Shown here piece by piece: positions 42,276-51,085 of a stretch of 64,000 nucleotides of DNA. The stretch is from Marixanthomonas spongiae. GTDB taxonomy: Bacteria > Bacteroidota > Bacteroidia > Flavobacteriales > Flavobacteriaceae. The stretch spans positions 62,001 to 126,000 of the forward strand of contig NZ_QEHR01000005.1 of NCBI RefSeq assembly GCF_003095375.1, given 5' to 3'. The translations under genes and the position numbers were made by a program. Every line of letters begins with the position of its first letter. The first letter of the stretch is position 1. The notes under the pieces were generated by a model. The model did no database searches, was not told where the DNA came from, and was given only the letters and a program-made list of their open reading frames with translations.

Positions 42276-44084
42276 TTACTTTTCTTGTTCTTCGGAAGCG
42301 TTTTCTTGCGAATCTTTTGCAGGATCGGGAGGTTGGCGAATCGAATCGGTTTGAATACTATCCGTTTTCCTCGTCATTGGCCTGGGGTCTTCTATCCGGT
42401 TTTGTAGGTCTTTTGCTTTTAATTTGGATTGTTCGGGCAGTTCCAATTCGTCCCCTGGAGTATCCTCAAAAAATTCTCCTTCATCTTCGGGCAAACGGAT
42501 GCCTTTTATCTTGGGAAGAATAGGGGCTGGCTTTCCTTTAAACAGGTCTTCCACTTGTTGCAACCGTTCGTCTCCCCGCCAGCTGAAACCGGGCAAAATC
42601 CGGGCATTTTCGGGCAATTCAGGTGGTGGGTAGAGTTTTCCGTCCACATTTTTCAAAAAACGAATGCCGGTAATTTGTTGCTCTTCCAAATAAAGCTGTA
42701 TATCGCTGGACAGAGTGTTGTTAATGCCCACCAGTTCGTCTTTATCATTTCGTGAAAAATAAATCACTTCGGCATTTTTATGAATGTTTACGGTGTCCAG
42801 TTCATTATTGGTAAACAGTCCAATAAGCCGTTCGCCCTTTACTTGGTTGTATCCCGCACTATCTTTTTGTATTAAAAACGCGTTGTTGAACACTTTTAAC
42901 GTATCGAGCTTCTCGGTTTTGGTATTCGAAAGGATATGGATGGTATCGCCTGTCATTTGGTTTTCGCCGCTCCATAAAACGGGGTTTCTGAGCAGTTTTG
43001 TTATGCCTTTTTTTTGATCTACGAAAATAGAATCGCATTTGCCGCTGGTGGGTTGCTCGCCTTCTAAACCTCGTTTAAACATCCGGGCGCGGTAAAACCC
43101 TTTAATAATACGGTTTTCGGGTTTTCCGGTCACTTGTAGGGTGTCGGCATGCACGTAAACGGAATCTCGGTCCCTGAGCGTTACCGCTACGGCACGTTTG
43201 GTAATGAAAACGGAATCTTTATCGCGAAACACTTCCGCATAATGCCCACGGATAATGCTCTTGTTCACCGTATCGAGCACCTTGATATTGTTGGTTGCCG
43301 AAGCGAAACTCTTGTTTTGGTCAAAATAAATACTGTCGCCGTACAAGATCCTGTTTTTGTAATCTACCCTAGAATTTTTTACAAAATAGCCTGTATTGGC
43401 ACGGGTATCGTAATAGCCTCGATCGCAGTATACCGTGCTGTTTTCGGTTTTTATGGTTGAAGGACCGTACAGAAAGGCGTCGCCAGTTTCAGAATAAAAA
43501 TCCAGTTGGGGGGAGTTTACGATATAATCTGGGTTGTTGATCACCACATTGGAAAGGAACTGATATTTTTTTGTTTCGGCATAATAGCGTCCTATACGGC
43601 TGGTGAGGGTGCTTGCAGTATCCCTAACGGTGCCCCCGGTTCGATAATAGGCCTGTTGTTTTATGCGGTCAAAATAAAGAGTGTCGGTTTTTAAAGTGGT
43701 CTTTGGGTCTTTGAACAGCACATCGCCACTGGCAAAAGCAAATTGGGTGTTGCCGTTGTATTCAGCATATTTGCTGTTTAGGGTAACGGTGTCGGCTTGG
43801 GTTATTTTTACTTGGCCGTAAGCTTTTACAAAATTATCGTTTAGGTAAACATAGGCTTGGTCACACCACATTTCAACCCCTTCGTGCACAATATAAACTT
43901 GCCCAGTATCGTCTTTGGTGTAAATGGCAGCATCGGGCAGTTCGGGCCTGATTTCTAAATAACCAGACTCGATATTTACCTTGGCTTTTTTAGGTTCGTC
44001 TTGTGCGTGTAGCGTTATTCCGAAGCTATGGACAAGGACAAGCAAGAAAAAAACACAGAATAATATGTTGGCAATTATCTTCAA
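42276..44084 (-). CDS. OstA-like protein, probable LPS-transport periplasmic factor
   Basis: A 602-residue exported protein with a signal peptide (residues 1-27). It repeats beta-strand units typical of the LptA/LptD-N OstA fold (VHEGVEMWCDQAYVYLNDNF, VKAYGQVKITQADTVTLNSKYA) through about residue 500, then has a proline-rich, acidic tail. OstA-like proteins bind lipid A and help form the LPS bridge between the membranes; this long, multi-unit form is common in Bacteroidota. The start is TTG 44084: no in-frame ATG lies near and it gives a good signal peptide. It follows purA by 50 bases. Confidence 0.8.
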   Translation of the reverse strand: MKIIANILFCVFFLLVLVHSFGITLHAQDEPKKAKVNIESGYLEIRPELPDAAIYTKDDTGQVYIVHEGVEMWCDQAYVYLNDNFVKAYGQVKITQADTVTLNSKYAEYNGNTQFAFASGDVLFKDPKTTLKTDTLYFDRIKQQAYYRTGGTVRDTASTLTSRIGRYYAETKKYQFLSNVVINNPDYIVNSPQLDFYSETGDAFLYGPSTIKTENSTVYCDRGYYDTRANTGYFVKNSRVDYKNRILYGDSIYFDQNKSFASATNNIKVLDTVNKSIIRGHYAEVFRDKDSVFITKRAVAVTLRDRDSVYVHADTLQVTGKPENRIIKGFYRARMFKRGLEGEQPTSGKCDSIFVDQKKGITKLLRNPVLWSGENQMTGDTIHILSNTKTEKLDTLKVFNNAFLIQKDSAGYNQVKGERLIGLFTNNELDTVNIHKNAEVIYFSRNDKDELVGINNTLSSDIQLYLEEQQITGIRFLKNVDGKLYPPPELPENARILPGFSWRGDERLQQVEDLFKGKPAPILPKIKGIRLPEDEGEFFEDTPGDELELPEQSKLKAKDLQNRIEDPRPMTRKTDSIQTDSIRQPPDPAKDSQENASEEQEK

Positions 44085-44133
44085 TATGCAGTTTGCTTGT
44101 ATCCTGTAACGTAAATTGTGTTCAATAAGTATA

Positions 44134-45405
44134 TTACCGCTCGATGGTCTGTGTTCTGTCCGGCCCTACAGAAACGAGCTTAATTGGTACTTCCAGCTCT
44201 TTTTCCAAAAATTCGATGTAGTCGTTCAATTCCTTCGGAAGTTGACCGGCATCGTTCATCTTGGTTAAGTCTTCTTTCCAGCCGTTCATTTCAGTATAAA
44301 CCGGGGTTACGTTTTCTGCTTCTATATTGTACGGTAAATGGTCAATGGTCTTCCCTTTGTATTTGTATGCAGTACACACCTTTAATTTTTTGAAACCGCT
44401 CAACACGTCGCCTTTCATCATCATCAATTGGGTAACGCCATTAACGTGTACAGCATATTTTAAGGCTACCAAATCTAACCACCCGCAACGTCTGGCACGG
44501 CCGGTAGTGGCGCCAAATTCGTTGCCTATCTTGGCCATGCGCTCGCCATCTTCGTCAAAAAGCTCGGTAGGGAAGGGGCCGCTTCCCACACGTGTGGTGT
44601 AGGCTTTAAAGATGCCGAACACTTCTTTTATTTTGTTGGGGGCAATCCCCAAACCGGTGCAAGCACCCGCCGCTGTGGTATTTGATGACGTTACAAAAGG
44701 ATAGGTGCCAAAATCAATGTCCAATAAAGATCCTTGGGCCCCCTCGGCCAAAACAGTCTTGTTTTCTCTCTGGGCTTGGTGGAGGTATTCTTCGCTGTCA
44801 ATGAAGGTTAAGGATTTCAATACTTCAACCGCTTCAAAGAACTCTGCTTCCAGTTCGGCAAGGTTGTATTGGATATCGACATTGTAAAAGTCGATCATCG
44901 CTTCGTGCTTATTGGCTAGGGTACGGTACTTTTCTTTCCAGTCGCTCAGCTCAAGATCGCCCACGCGAATGCCATTGCGCCCCGTTTTGTCCATGTAGGT
45001 TGGGCCAATTCCCTTTAAGGTGGAACCTATTTTGGCTTTTCCTTTTGAAGTTTCACTGGCGGCGTCCAGCAATCTGTGGGTGGGTAGGATTAGATGCGCT
45101 TTTCGCGAAATAAGCAGTTTTTTCTCAAGATCAAGGTTAAACTGAGATAGGTTGTCCAGTTCTTTTTTAAAAATCACCGGATCGATAACTACCCCATTGC
45201 CGACAAGGTTTACGGCATCTTCGTGAAAAATACCGCTGGGAATCGTGTGCAGCACGTGCTTGATACCGTCAAACTCCAAAGTGTGACCAGCATTGGGGCC
45301 ACCTTGAAAACGGGCGATAATATCATAGTTTTTGGTGAGGACATCGACGATTTTTCCTTTTCCTTCGTCGCCCCATTGTAATCCAAGTAGTAAATCTACT
45401 GCCAT
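44134..45405 (-). CDS. purA: adenylosuccinate synthase
   Basis: A 423-residue enzyme that makes adenylosuccinate from IMP, aspartate and GTP. The N-terminus has LGLQWGDEGKGKIVDVL (P-loop) and ARFQGGPNAGHTLEF; later VLAEGAQGSLLDIDFGTYPFVTSSNTTAAG and TTRVGSGPFPTEL are conserved, as is RCGWLDLVALKYA. Length is close to the family's. It lies between the Fur-family gene and the OstA-like gene on the same strand. Confidence 0.97.
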   Translation of the reverse strand: MAVDLLLGLQWGDEGKGKIVDVLTKNYDIIARFQGGPNAGHTLEFDGIKHVLHTIPSGIFHEDAVNLVGNGVVIDPVIFKKELDNLSQFNLDLEKKLLISRKAHLILPTHRLLDAASETSKGKAKIGSTLKGIGPTYMDKTGRNGIRVGDLELSDWKEKYRTLANKHEAMIDFYNVDIQYNLAELEAEFFEAVEVLKSLTFIDSEEYLHQAQRENKTVLAEGAQGSLLDIDFGTYPFVTSSNTTAAGACTGLGIAPNKIKEVFGIFKAYTTRVGSGPFPTELFDEDGERMAKIGNEFGATTGRARRCGWLDLVALKYAVHVNGVTQLMMMKGDVLSGFKKLKVCTAYKYKGKTIDHLPYNIEAENVTPVYTEMNGWKEDLTKMNDAGQLPKELNDYIEFLEKELEVPIKLVSVGPDRTQTIER

Positions 45406-45411
45406 AATGTG

Positions 45412-45864
45412 TTATTGATTGCTCTGTTTTCGGTTTCCGTAGAAATACAACGAGTGTTTTGTGATCTCGATGTCGAAAACCTCTTCGATTGTTTTTTTAA
45501 TGGACTGAATGCGCGGGTCGCAAAACTCAATCACTTCGCCATCGGACAGGATAACGTGGTCGTGCTGCTTATCGAAATATGATTTTTCGTAATGCGCCTG
45601 GTTTTGCCCAAATTGATGTTTGCGCACTAAGCCACACTCCAACAAAAGCTCTATGGTGTTGTACAACGTTGCGCGGCTTACGCGGTAGTTTTTGTTCTTC
45701 ATATTGATATAGAGCGATTCTATATCGAAATGTTCCTTTTGATCGTAGATTTCCTGAAGTATGGCATAGCGTTCCGGTGTTTTACGATGTCCTTTTTCTT
45801 CAAGGTAGGTCGTAAACACATTTTTAACGATTGCTTGATTGTTTTTTTCAGTTTTGGTGCTCAT
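45412..45864 (-). CDS. Fur-family transcriptional regulator lacking the CxxC structural zinc pair
   Basis: A 150-residue metal-dependent repressor with the winged-helix domain ([47 protein letters not shown]) and the sensor His in the HFDIES and [16 protein letters not shown] segments. The usual CxxC near the second histidine cluster is missing (it reads LSDGEV, with a single Cys in IEFCDPR), so the structural zinc site is probably lost. The metal or peroxide sensed cannot be told. A -7 element lies upstream. It is 7 bases from purA, so both may be co-transcribed. Confidence 0.9.
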   Translation of the reverse strand: MSTKTEKNNQAIVKNVFTTYLEEKGHRKTPERYAILQEIYDQKEHFDIESLYINMKNKNYRVSRATLYNTIELLLECGLVRKHQFGQNQAHYEKSYFDKQHDHVILSDGEVIEFCDPRIQSIKKTIEEVFDIEITKHSLYFYGNRKQSNQ

Positions 45865-45874
45865 AACAAAGGTG

Positions 45875-45882
45875 CAAAGGTA
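45875..45882 (-). promoter_or_regulatory. -7 promoter element of the Fur-family gene
   Basis: The minus strand reads TACCTTTG, an exact TAnnTTTG match, ten bases before the start codon. It overlaps the region between this gene and the RelA/SpoT gene. Confidence 0.55.
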
Positions 45883-45888
45883 CTCAAT

Positions 45889-48093
45889 TTAAACTCGTTT
45901 CACTTTGTCTATGCCGTTTATTTTTTTCAATTTCATCACCAGATTGTCCAAGACGGTTTTGTTTTTTACCACAACGGTTATTTTTCCGTTGAACACCCCG
46001 TCGTCACTATCAAAATGAACTCCTTTCATATCGATGTTCAAATTATTCGAAATTAGCTTGGTCACATTGTTCACCAACCCTACGGCATCGATTCCGTTAA
46101 TGATCAATTGTGCTTTAAACTCGCGTTGTGTAGAGTCGATCCATTTGGCCGGCATAATACGGTAACTGAAATTGCTCTGCAACTGCAACGCATTAGGACA
46201 GTTTTGTTTGTGCACTTTTATGCCTTCGTTTACCGTGACAAAACCAAATACATCGTCCCCTGGGATGGGATTGCAGCAATTTGCCATTTTGTAATCCAGC
46301 TTCTCTTCTTCTTTGCCAAAAACCAATTGGTCATACTTCTCGGTAATTTCCTCTTTGTTGATGTCCTGTGGCTTGTCCGGCTTGCGAATTTTATTTTTAA
46401 AGAAATTTACAAAAGCATTGCTTCGGGAAGCTGCAAAGTCTTTCAGCTTTTGGTTATCGATTATACCGGCACCTACGCGGTAAAAAAGATCCAAACTGGT
46501 TTTTACCTTAAAGAAAACGACCAGTTGATTAATGGTTTTTTCGTCTAAGGTGATTTTCAGCGACTTTAACTTACGAGCCAAAATTTCTTTTCCTTCTTCA
46601 GCTATTTGTTTTTTCTCATCTTTTAAGGACGATTTAATTTTGGACCGGGCCCGACCGGTGGTTACATAATCCAACCAGTTGGCCGAAGGTTTGCTTTTTT
46701 CTGAAGTGATGATCTCCACTTGATCGCCACTTTTAAGTACATGGCTCAAAGGCACTAATTTACCGTTTACCTTGGTGCCTCTTGTGTGCATGCCCACTTC
46801 GGTATGCACTTGAAAGGCAAAGTCTAGGGCCGTGGCACCCTTGGGCAATGAAAAGAGATCCCCTTTTGGGGTAAAGACAAAAATTTCTTTTGCGTAGAGG
46901 TTGAGTTTAAACTCTTCCACAAAATCCACAGCGCTAATTTCGGAGTTTTCTAGGGTATCTTGCAATTTGTTCAACCAATTTTCGAGACCACCGTCATCTT
47001 TTTCCTTGTTCTTGTATTTGTAGTGGGCAGCGTATCCTTTTTCGGCAATTTCGTTCATACGCTCACTGCGAATCTGTACTTCAACCCATCGGCCTTTTGG
47101 TCCCATAACCGTGATGTGCAACGCTTCGTAACCGGTTGATTTTGGCGAGGAAATCCAATCGCGCAACCGCATGGGGTTGGGCCTAAAATGATCGGTAACA
47201 ATGGAGTATATTTTCCAGGCCAAGAACTTCTCGTTGTCTAAATCGCTTTTGTAGATAATGCGCACCGCAAACTTGTCATACACTTCATCAAAGCTTACGT
47301 TTTGGGCAATCATTTTTCGGCGGATGGAAAAAATGGATTTTGGACGCCCTTTTATTTCATAGTTTAACCCTTCGGCATTCAATGAGTCTTTCAGGGTTTT
47401 TGAAAATGCCTCTATGTAGGCATCTTGTTCTTCTTTGCTGTCCCTAATTTTACTGTGGATGTCGTGATATACATCGGGCTCTGTATACTTTAGGCCCAGG
47501 TCTTCCAGTTCGGTTTTAATGTTGTAAAGGCCAATGCGGTGTGCCAATGGCGCGTAAATATATAAGGTTTCCGAAGCAATTTTAACCTGTTTGTACGATG
47601 GCATGCTGTCCATGGTCTGCATATTGTGCAAACGGTCGGCAATCTTAATGATGATCACCCTAATGTCCTCGTTGAGGGTGAGCAGCATTTTCCTGAAATT
47701 TTCAGCCTGCAAGGAAACGTCCTTATCATAAGGCATTTGCGATATTTTCGTGAGGCCGTCCACAATACGGGCAACGGTTTCGCCAAAAAGCTGTTCCAGG
47801 TCTGTTAAGGTATAATCGGTGTCTTCTACCACATCGTGCAGCAGGGCAGCGGCAATGGAGGTTGCGTCCAGCCCAATTTCGGCAGCTACTATTTTCGCTA
47901 CGGCTATCGGGTGGAATACGTACGCCTCGCCACTTTTACGCCGCTGGTCTTTGTGGGCATCGACAGCTACGTCAAAAGCGCTTCGAATCAGTTTTTTGTC
48001 TTCCGCGGTAAGGTTGCGGTAACTGATTTTAAGCAGCTTTTTGTACTCTTTGGCGAGTTGTTTCTTTTCGGCTTCCAATACGGCTTCAGTCAT
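45889..48093 (-). CDS. bifunctional (p)ppGpp synthetase/hydrolase, RelA/SpoT family
   Basis: A 734-residue Rel enzyme that makes and breaks the alarmone (p)ppGpp. The HD hydrolase domain is intact (VFHPIAVAKIVAAEIGLDAT, ALLHDVVEDTDYTL), and the synthetase domain has SPKSTGYEALHITVMGPKGR and AEKGYAAHYKYKNK. A TGS domain (IFVFTPKGDLFSLPKGATAL), a zinc-finger-type helical region with MANCCNPIPGDDVFGFV and a C-terminal ACT domain follow. All parts needed for both activities are present. Its gene starts 24 bases after the Fur gene's region begins and is divergent from bshC. Confidence 0.95.
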   Translation of the reverse strand: MTEAVLEAEKKQLAKEYKKLLKISYRNLTAEDKKLIRSAFDVAVDAHKDQRRKSGEAYVFHPIAVAKIVAAEIGLDATSIAAALLHDVVEDTDYTLTDLEQLFGETVARIVDGLTKISQMPYDKDVSLQAENFRKMLLTLNEDIRVIIIKIADRLHNMQTMDSMPSYKQVKIASETLYIYAPLAHRIGLYNIKTELEDLGLKYTEPDVYHDIHSKIRDSKEEQDAYIEAFSKTLKDSLNAEGLNYEIKGRPKSIFSIRRKMIAQNVSFDEVYDKFAVRIIYKSDLDNEKFLAWKIYSIVTDHFRPNPMRLRDWISSPKSTGYEALHITVMGPKGRWVEVQIRSERMNEIAEKGYAAHYKYKNKEKDDGGLENWLNKLQDTLENSEISAVDFVEEFKLNLYAKEIFVFTPKGDLFSLPKGATALDFAFQVHTEVGMHTRGTKVNGKLVPLSHVLKSGDQVEIITSEKSKPSANWLDYVTTGRARSKIKSSLKDEKKQIAEEGKEILARKLKSLKITLDEKTINQLVVFFKVKTSLDLFYRVGAGIIDNQKLKDFAASRSNAFVNFFKNKIRKPDKPQDINKEEITEKYDQLVFGKEEEKLDYKMANCCNPIPGDDVFGFVTVNEGIKVHKQNCPNALQLQSNFSYRIMPAKWIDSTQREFKAQLIINGIDAVGLVNNVTKLISNNLNIDMKGVHFDSDDGVFNGKITVVVKNKTVLDNLVMKLKKINGIDKVKRV

Positions 48094-48251
48094 AAATTAA
48101 AAGTACAATTTCCATAAGTATTAGACAACAAAAATTTCTTCGTTTCTTTTAAGGGCATTTTTCAGTTTAAGAGAACGTAGGTTCTAATTTCCTATCCTGA
48201 AGCTAAATTAACATTAACGTATCTTTAAAATCACAACTCGGCTAAAGTGGT

Positions 48252-48259
48252 TACCTTTG
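48252..48259 (+). promoter_or_regulatory. -7 promoter element of bshC
   Basis: TACCTTTG matches TAnnTTTG and ends 20 bases before ATG 48280. Because it lies inside the longer reading that would begin at GTG 48247, it supports the ATG at 48280 as the true start of bshC. Confidence 0.55.
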
Positions 48260-48279
48260 CTTCAATTTTTGAATCCTGT

Positions 48280-49881
48280 ATGCCAACTAAAACCATCCCG
48301 TACCAAAAAACCGGTTATTTTTCAAGATTGATTTGCGATTATCTTGCTGAAAAAGATGCGCTAAATCCGCTCTACGGAAATTTTCCGAAGTTGAAAAATT
48401 TCAGAAAACAAATTGAACAAAAAGAAGTTTTTTCTCAGGAATCCAGAGAACTTTTGGTAACGGCGTTGAAGAAACAGTACAGTAATGTTGATGCTTCAAC
48501 AACAACCCGTGATAACATTCAGGCACTTGCAGATACAAACACCTTTACCATTACCACCGGGCATCAACTGAACTTATTTACCGGCCCACTTTATTTTTTG
48601 TACAAGATCTTTTCGGTTATTAACCTTTCAGAAAAACTGAACAAGGAACATCCTGAACACCATTTTGTACCGGTTTATTGGATGGCGAGCGAAGACCACG
48701 ATTTTGACGAAATAAATTACTTCAATTTTAAAAGGCAAAAAATACAATGGAACCGCGAAGCTTCTGGAGCAGTAGGGGAGTTGAATACCCAAGGTTTGGA
48801 AGAAGTGCTCAAAACGGTGGAACATACATTCGGTGCCAGTGAGAACGCCCAGTTTTTAAACACGCTTTTTGCTGAAGCTTACACCAAACACAACACTTTA
48901 ACCGAGGCCACTCGTTACCTTGCCAATCAGCTTTTTAAGGAATACGGCTTGGTCATCGTGGACGGGAACGATGCTTTGTTAAAAAAAGCGTTTATACCTT
49001 ATGCTGAAAGGGAACTGAAGGAAAACCTATCCTACAAAAATGTAACTGAGACCACTGAAAAACTCATCGATTTAGGCTATGCCGAACAAGTACACCCTCG
49101 GGAAATCAATCTGTTTTATTTAAATGAAAACCTGCGTGAACGCATTATTGAACGGGATGGCCGGTTTTTTGTTGATGAAACCGAACTGTCTTTTTCAAAA
49201 GAAGAAATCCTAAAAGAACTGGAAAACCATCCCGAACGTTTTTCGCCCAATGCCTTACTCAGGCCGCTGTTTCAAGAGGTGATATTGCCTAATTTATGTT
49301 ATGTTGGTGGTGGTGGCGAGTTGGCCTATTGGTTTCAATTAAAAGATTATTTTGATGCGGTGCAAGTGCCGTTTCCAATGTTGTTGCTTCGAAATTCGGT
49401 ATTGCTGTTGCCTTTTAAGCTTTCAGAAAAATTGAAAAAACTGGATGTTACGGTAGAAGAATTGTTTTTGAAACAGCATGAATTGAAAACAAAACACACC
49501 CGGCGTATTTCAGAAATCGATATCGATTTTTCACAACAGCGCGAGCACCTTCAAAAACAATTTAAAGAGCTGTACACCTTGGCCAAAAAAACCGATGCCT
49601 CGTTTATAGGGGCTGTTGCCGCACAGGAAAAAAAGCAGTTGAACGGTCTGGACCACTTGGAAAAACGCCTGCTAAAAGCCCAAAAGCGAAAATTGGCCGA
49701 TGAACTGGAGCGGCTTACGGCCATTCAAGATGCCCTGTTCCCTAATCAGAGCTTACAGGAACGCACCAAAAACTTTTCAGAATTTTATGTGGAATATGGC
49801 GATCGGTTGTTTTCAGAAATTAAGCAGAACCTTGATCCTTTGGTAAATGAGTTCACGGTGTTGGGCCTCGATACAATTTAG
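48280..49881 (+). CDS. bshC: bacillithiol biosynthesis cysteine-adding enzyme BshC
   Basis: A 533-residue cytoplasmic enzyme that adds cysteine to glucosaminyl-malate in the last step of bacillithiol synthesis. It has the FTITTGHQLNLFTGPLYFLYKIFSVINL (HQ cofactor region), VYWMASEDHDFDEINYFNF and a long C-terminal coiled coil (TRRISEIDIDFSQQREHLQK onward) typical of the family. ATG 48280 is preferred over GTG 48247. It is divergent from the RelA/SpoT gene and convergent with the GshB-like ATP-grasp gene. Bacillithiol replaces glutathione in many Bacteroidota. Confidence 0.94.
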   Translation: MPTKTIPYQKTGYFSRLICDYLAEKDALNPLYGNFPKLKNFRKQIEQKEVFSQESRELLVTALKKQYSNVDASTTTRDNIQALADTNTFTITTGHQLNLFTGPLYFLYKIFSVINLSEKLNKEHPEHHFVPVYWMASEDHDFDEINYFNFKRQKIQWNREASGAVGELNTQGLEEVLKTVEHTFGASENAQFLNTLFAEAYTKHNTLTEATRYLANQLFKEYGLVIVDGNDALLKKAFIPYAERELKENLSYKNVTETTEKLIDLGYAEQVHPREINLFYLNENLRERIIERDGRFFVDETELSFSKEEILKELENHPERFSPNALLRPLFQEVILPNLCYVGGGGELAYWFQLKDYFDAVQVPFPMLLLRNSVLLLPFKLSEKLKKLDVTVEELFLKQHELKTKHTRRISEIDIDFSQQREHLQKQFKELYTLAKKTDASFIGAVAAQEKKQLNGLDHLEKRLLKAQKRKLADELERLTAIQDALFPNQSLQERTKNFSEFYVEYGDRLFSEIKQNLDPLVNEFTVLGLDTI

Positions 49882-49900
49882 TTGAAACAGCTGTTTCAAC
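49881..49900. repeat. perfect 20-base palindrome just after bshC
   Basis: The bases GTTGAAACAG / CTGTTTCAAC form a perfect palindrome immediately after the bshC stop codon. It could be a short hairpin that stops transcription, a protein-binding site, or part of a dispersed element. Confidence 0.6.
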
Positions 49901-49912
49901 TATATCACTCAG

Positions 49913-49944
49913 CCACCTTACTTCGAAATAGACCTTTAAGGTGG
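49913..49944. repeat. inverted repeat CCACCTTA/TAAGGTGG
   Basis: CCACCTTA (49913-49920) and TAAGGTGG (49937-49944) pair perfectly around a 16-base loop between the convergent bshC and ATP-grasp genes, a likely weak terminator. The wording recurs at 33878-33901. Confidence 0.5.
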
Positions 49945-50036
49945 TTGAGGTATTTTGGAAAAACAAGGTTGTTTTCAAAATAGTATCGGAACAACCGGAA
50001 TTACTGTTTTTTAGGGGGCTGATTGAAGCCGAAGCC

Positions 50037-51079
50037 CTACATGGTTGCCAACCGGCTGTTAAACAAATAATCTTCGTAGGTATTGTTGTAGTGTACTTTT
50101 TTCTCGATTGATTTTACCACTTCTACGGCGAAATCCGTTTGGTACATTTCGCCCATCACATTTAAACCGCCGGGACTGAACACGTTTATTTCCATAAGCT
50201 TGTTGCCTACGATATCGATTCCTACCAAGAACATCCCGTCTTGCACTAATTTTGGACGCACAATTTCTGCCAGTTCCAAAATTTGATCGGTCATTTTTGT
50301 TTTTTCAGGTTTACCGCCGGCGTGGATGTTGCTGCGTATGTCCCCACTTTTATTAACCCGTTTCATTATGGCGTATTTCCATTTTTAGATTGTAAAGGCA
50401 CACCGTTCATTAAAAAGAGCCGGGTATCGCCGTTTTTGGCTTCTGGAAGGTACTCTTGTGCAATCACAAACCCGTCCCGGCAAATGGCATCAATGGTTTG
50501 CGAGAGGTTGTGTTCGGTTTTTTTATCCATCAAAAACACGTTTTTACCGCCAGAACCTTGTAGGGGTTTTAGGATCATTTTCTGTTTTTGTTCTTTAAAA
50601 AAATCGACTATCTCTTCTTCATCTCGGGTAATAATGGTTTTGGGACGCAATATTTCGGGAAAATGTTGAAAATACATTTTGTTTACCGCATTGGCCAAGG
50701 TGCTGGGGTGATTTAATACCAATACTTTGTCCTGCATAGCGATTTCCCCGAAAATAAAGGCGGCGTTTTGGGCCCATTCCCGTTCGTCGATTTCATCGGA
50801 AGGGTCATTCCGAAGAAAAAGCACGTCCAATTCTGCAGAGGTTATTTTGGTAAAAGGTGCTTTTTGCAAGGCTTTAAAATACGTGATTTGGCTGTGGAAT
50901 TTTTTTCCGCTTATGGTTTTACAGCGGGCCGATAGGTGACCGTCGCTGGCATAGGCCAATTCGCCCACACCAATAAAATATACTTCGTGGTCCCTTTTGT
51001 ACGCCGCATAGCCAAGGGCAGGAGTGGTGTAGTTGGGCTTTTCGGTGGCGTGGTCGTTGATGATAAAGGCGATTTTCAT
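50037..51079 (-). pseudogene. GshB-like ATP-grasp ligase, split by a one-base frameshift
   Basis: Two adjacent reading frames together make one ATP-grasp ligase of the glutathione-synthetase type. Frame 1 (51079 down to 50366, 237 residues) has the N-terminal domain and MILKPLQGSGGKNVF at 168-182 (ATP-binding glycine loop) and stops early. Frame 2 (50366 down to 50037, 109 residues) carries RVNKSGDIRSNIHAGG and the metal-binding LVGIDIVGNKLMEINVFSPGG. One extra A in the A-run (T-run at 50382-50386) would join them as ...LQSKKWKYAIMKRVN..., about 347 residues. It could be a sequencing error, a strain-specific loss, or a natural break. It lies 7 bases from the DUF1704 gene, in one operon. Since the cell has bshC, glutathione synthesis is an unlikely role. 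Confidence 0.85.
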
Positions 51080-51085
51080 GTTTTT

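Noticed and set aside
48247-48279. A longer bshC start at GTG 48247
   Set aside because: A TAnnTTTG promoter element lies inside that extension, and ATG 48280 gives a start like other BshC proteins.
49881-49900. parS-like site for ParB
   Set aside because: The half-sites are in the reverse order to the parS consensus (GAAACA left of TGTTTC), and the place is far from parAB.
50366-50390. Programmed -1 frameshift in the ATP-grasp gene
   Set aside because: The bases T AAA AAT do not form an X-XXY-YYZ slippery heptamer, and no strong downstream hairpin was seen.
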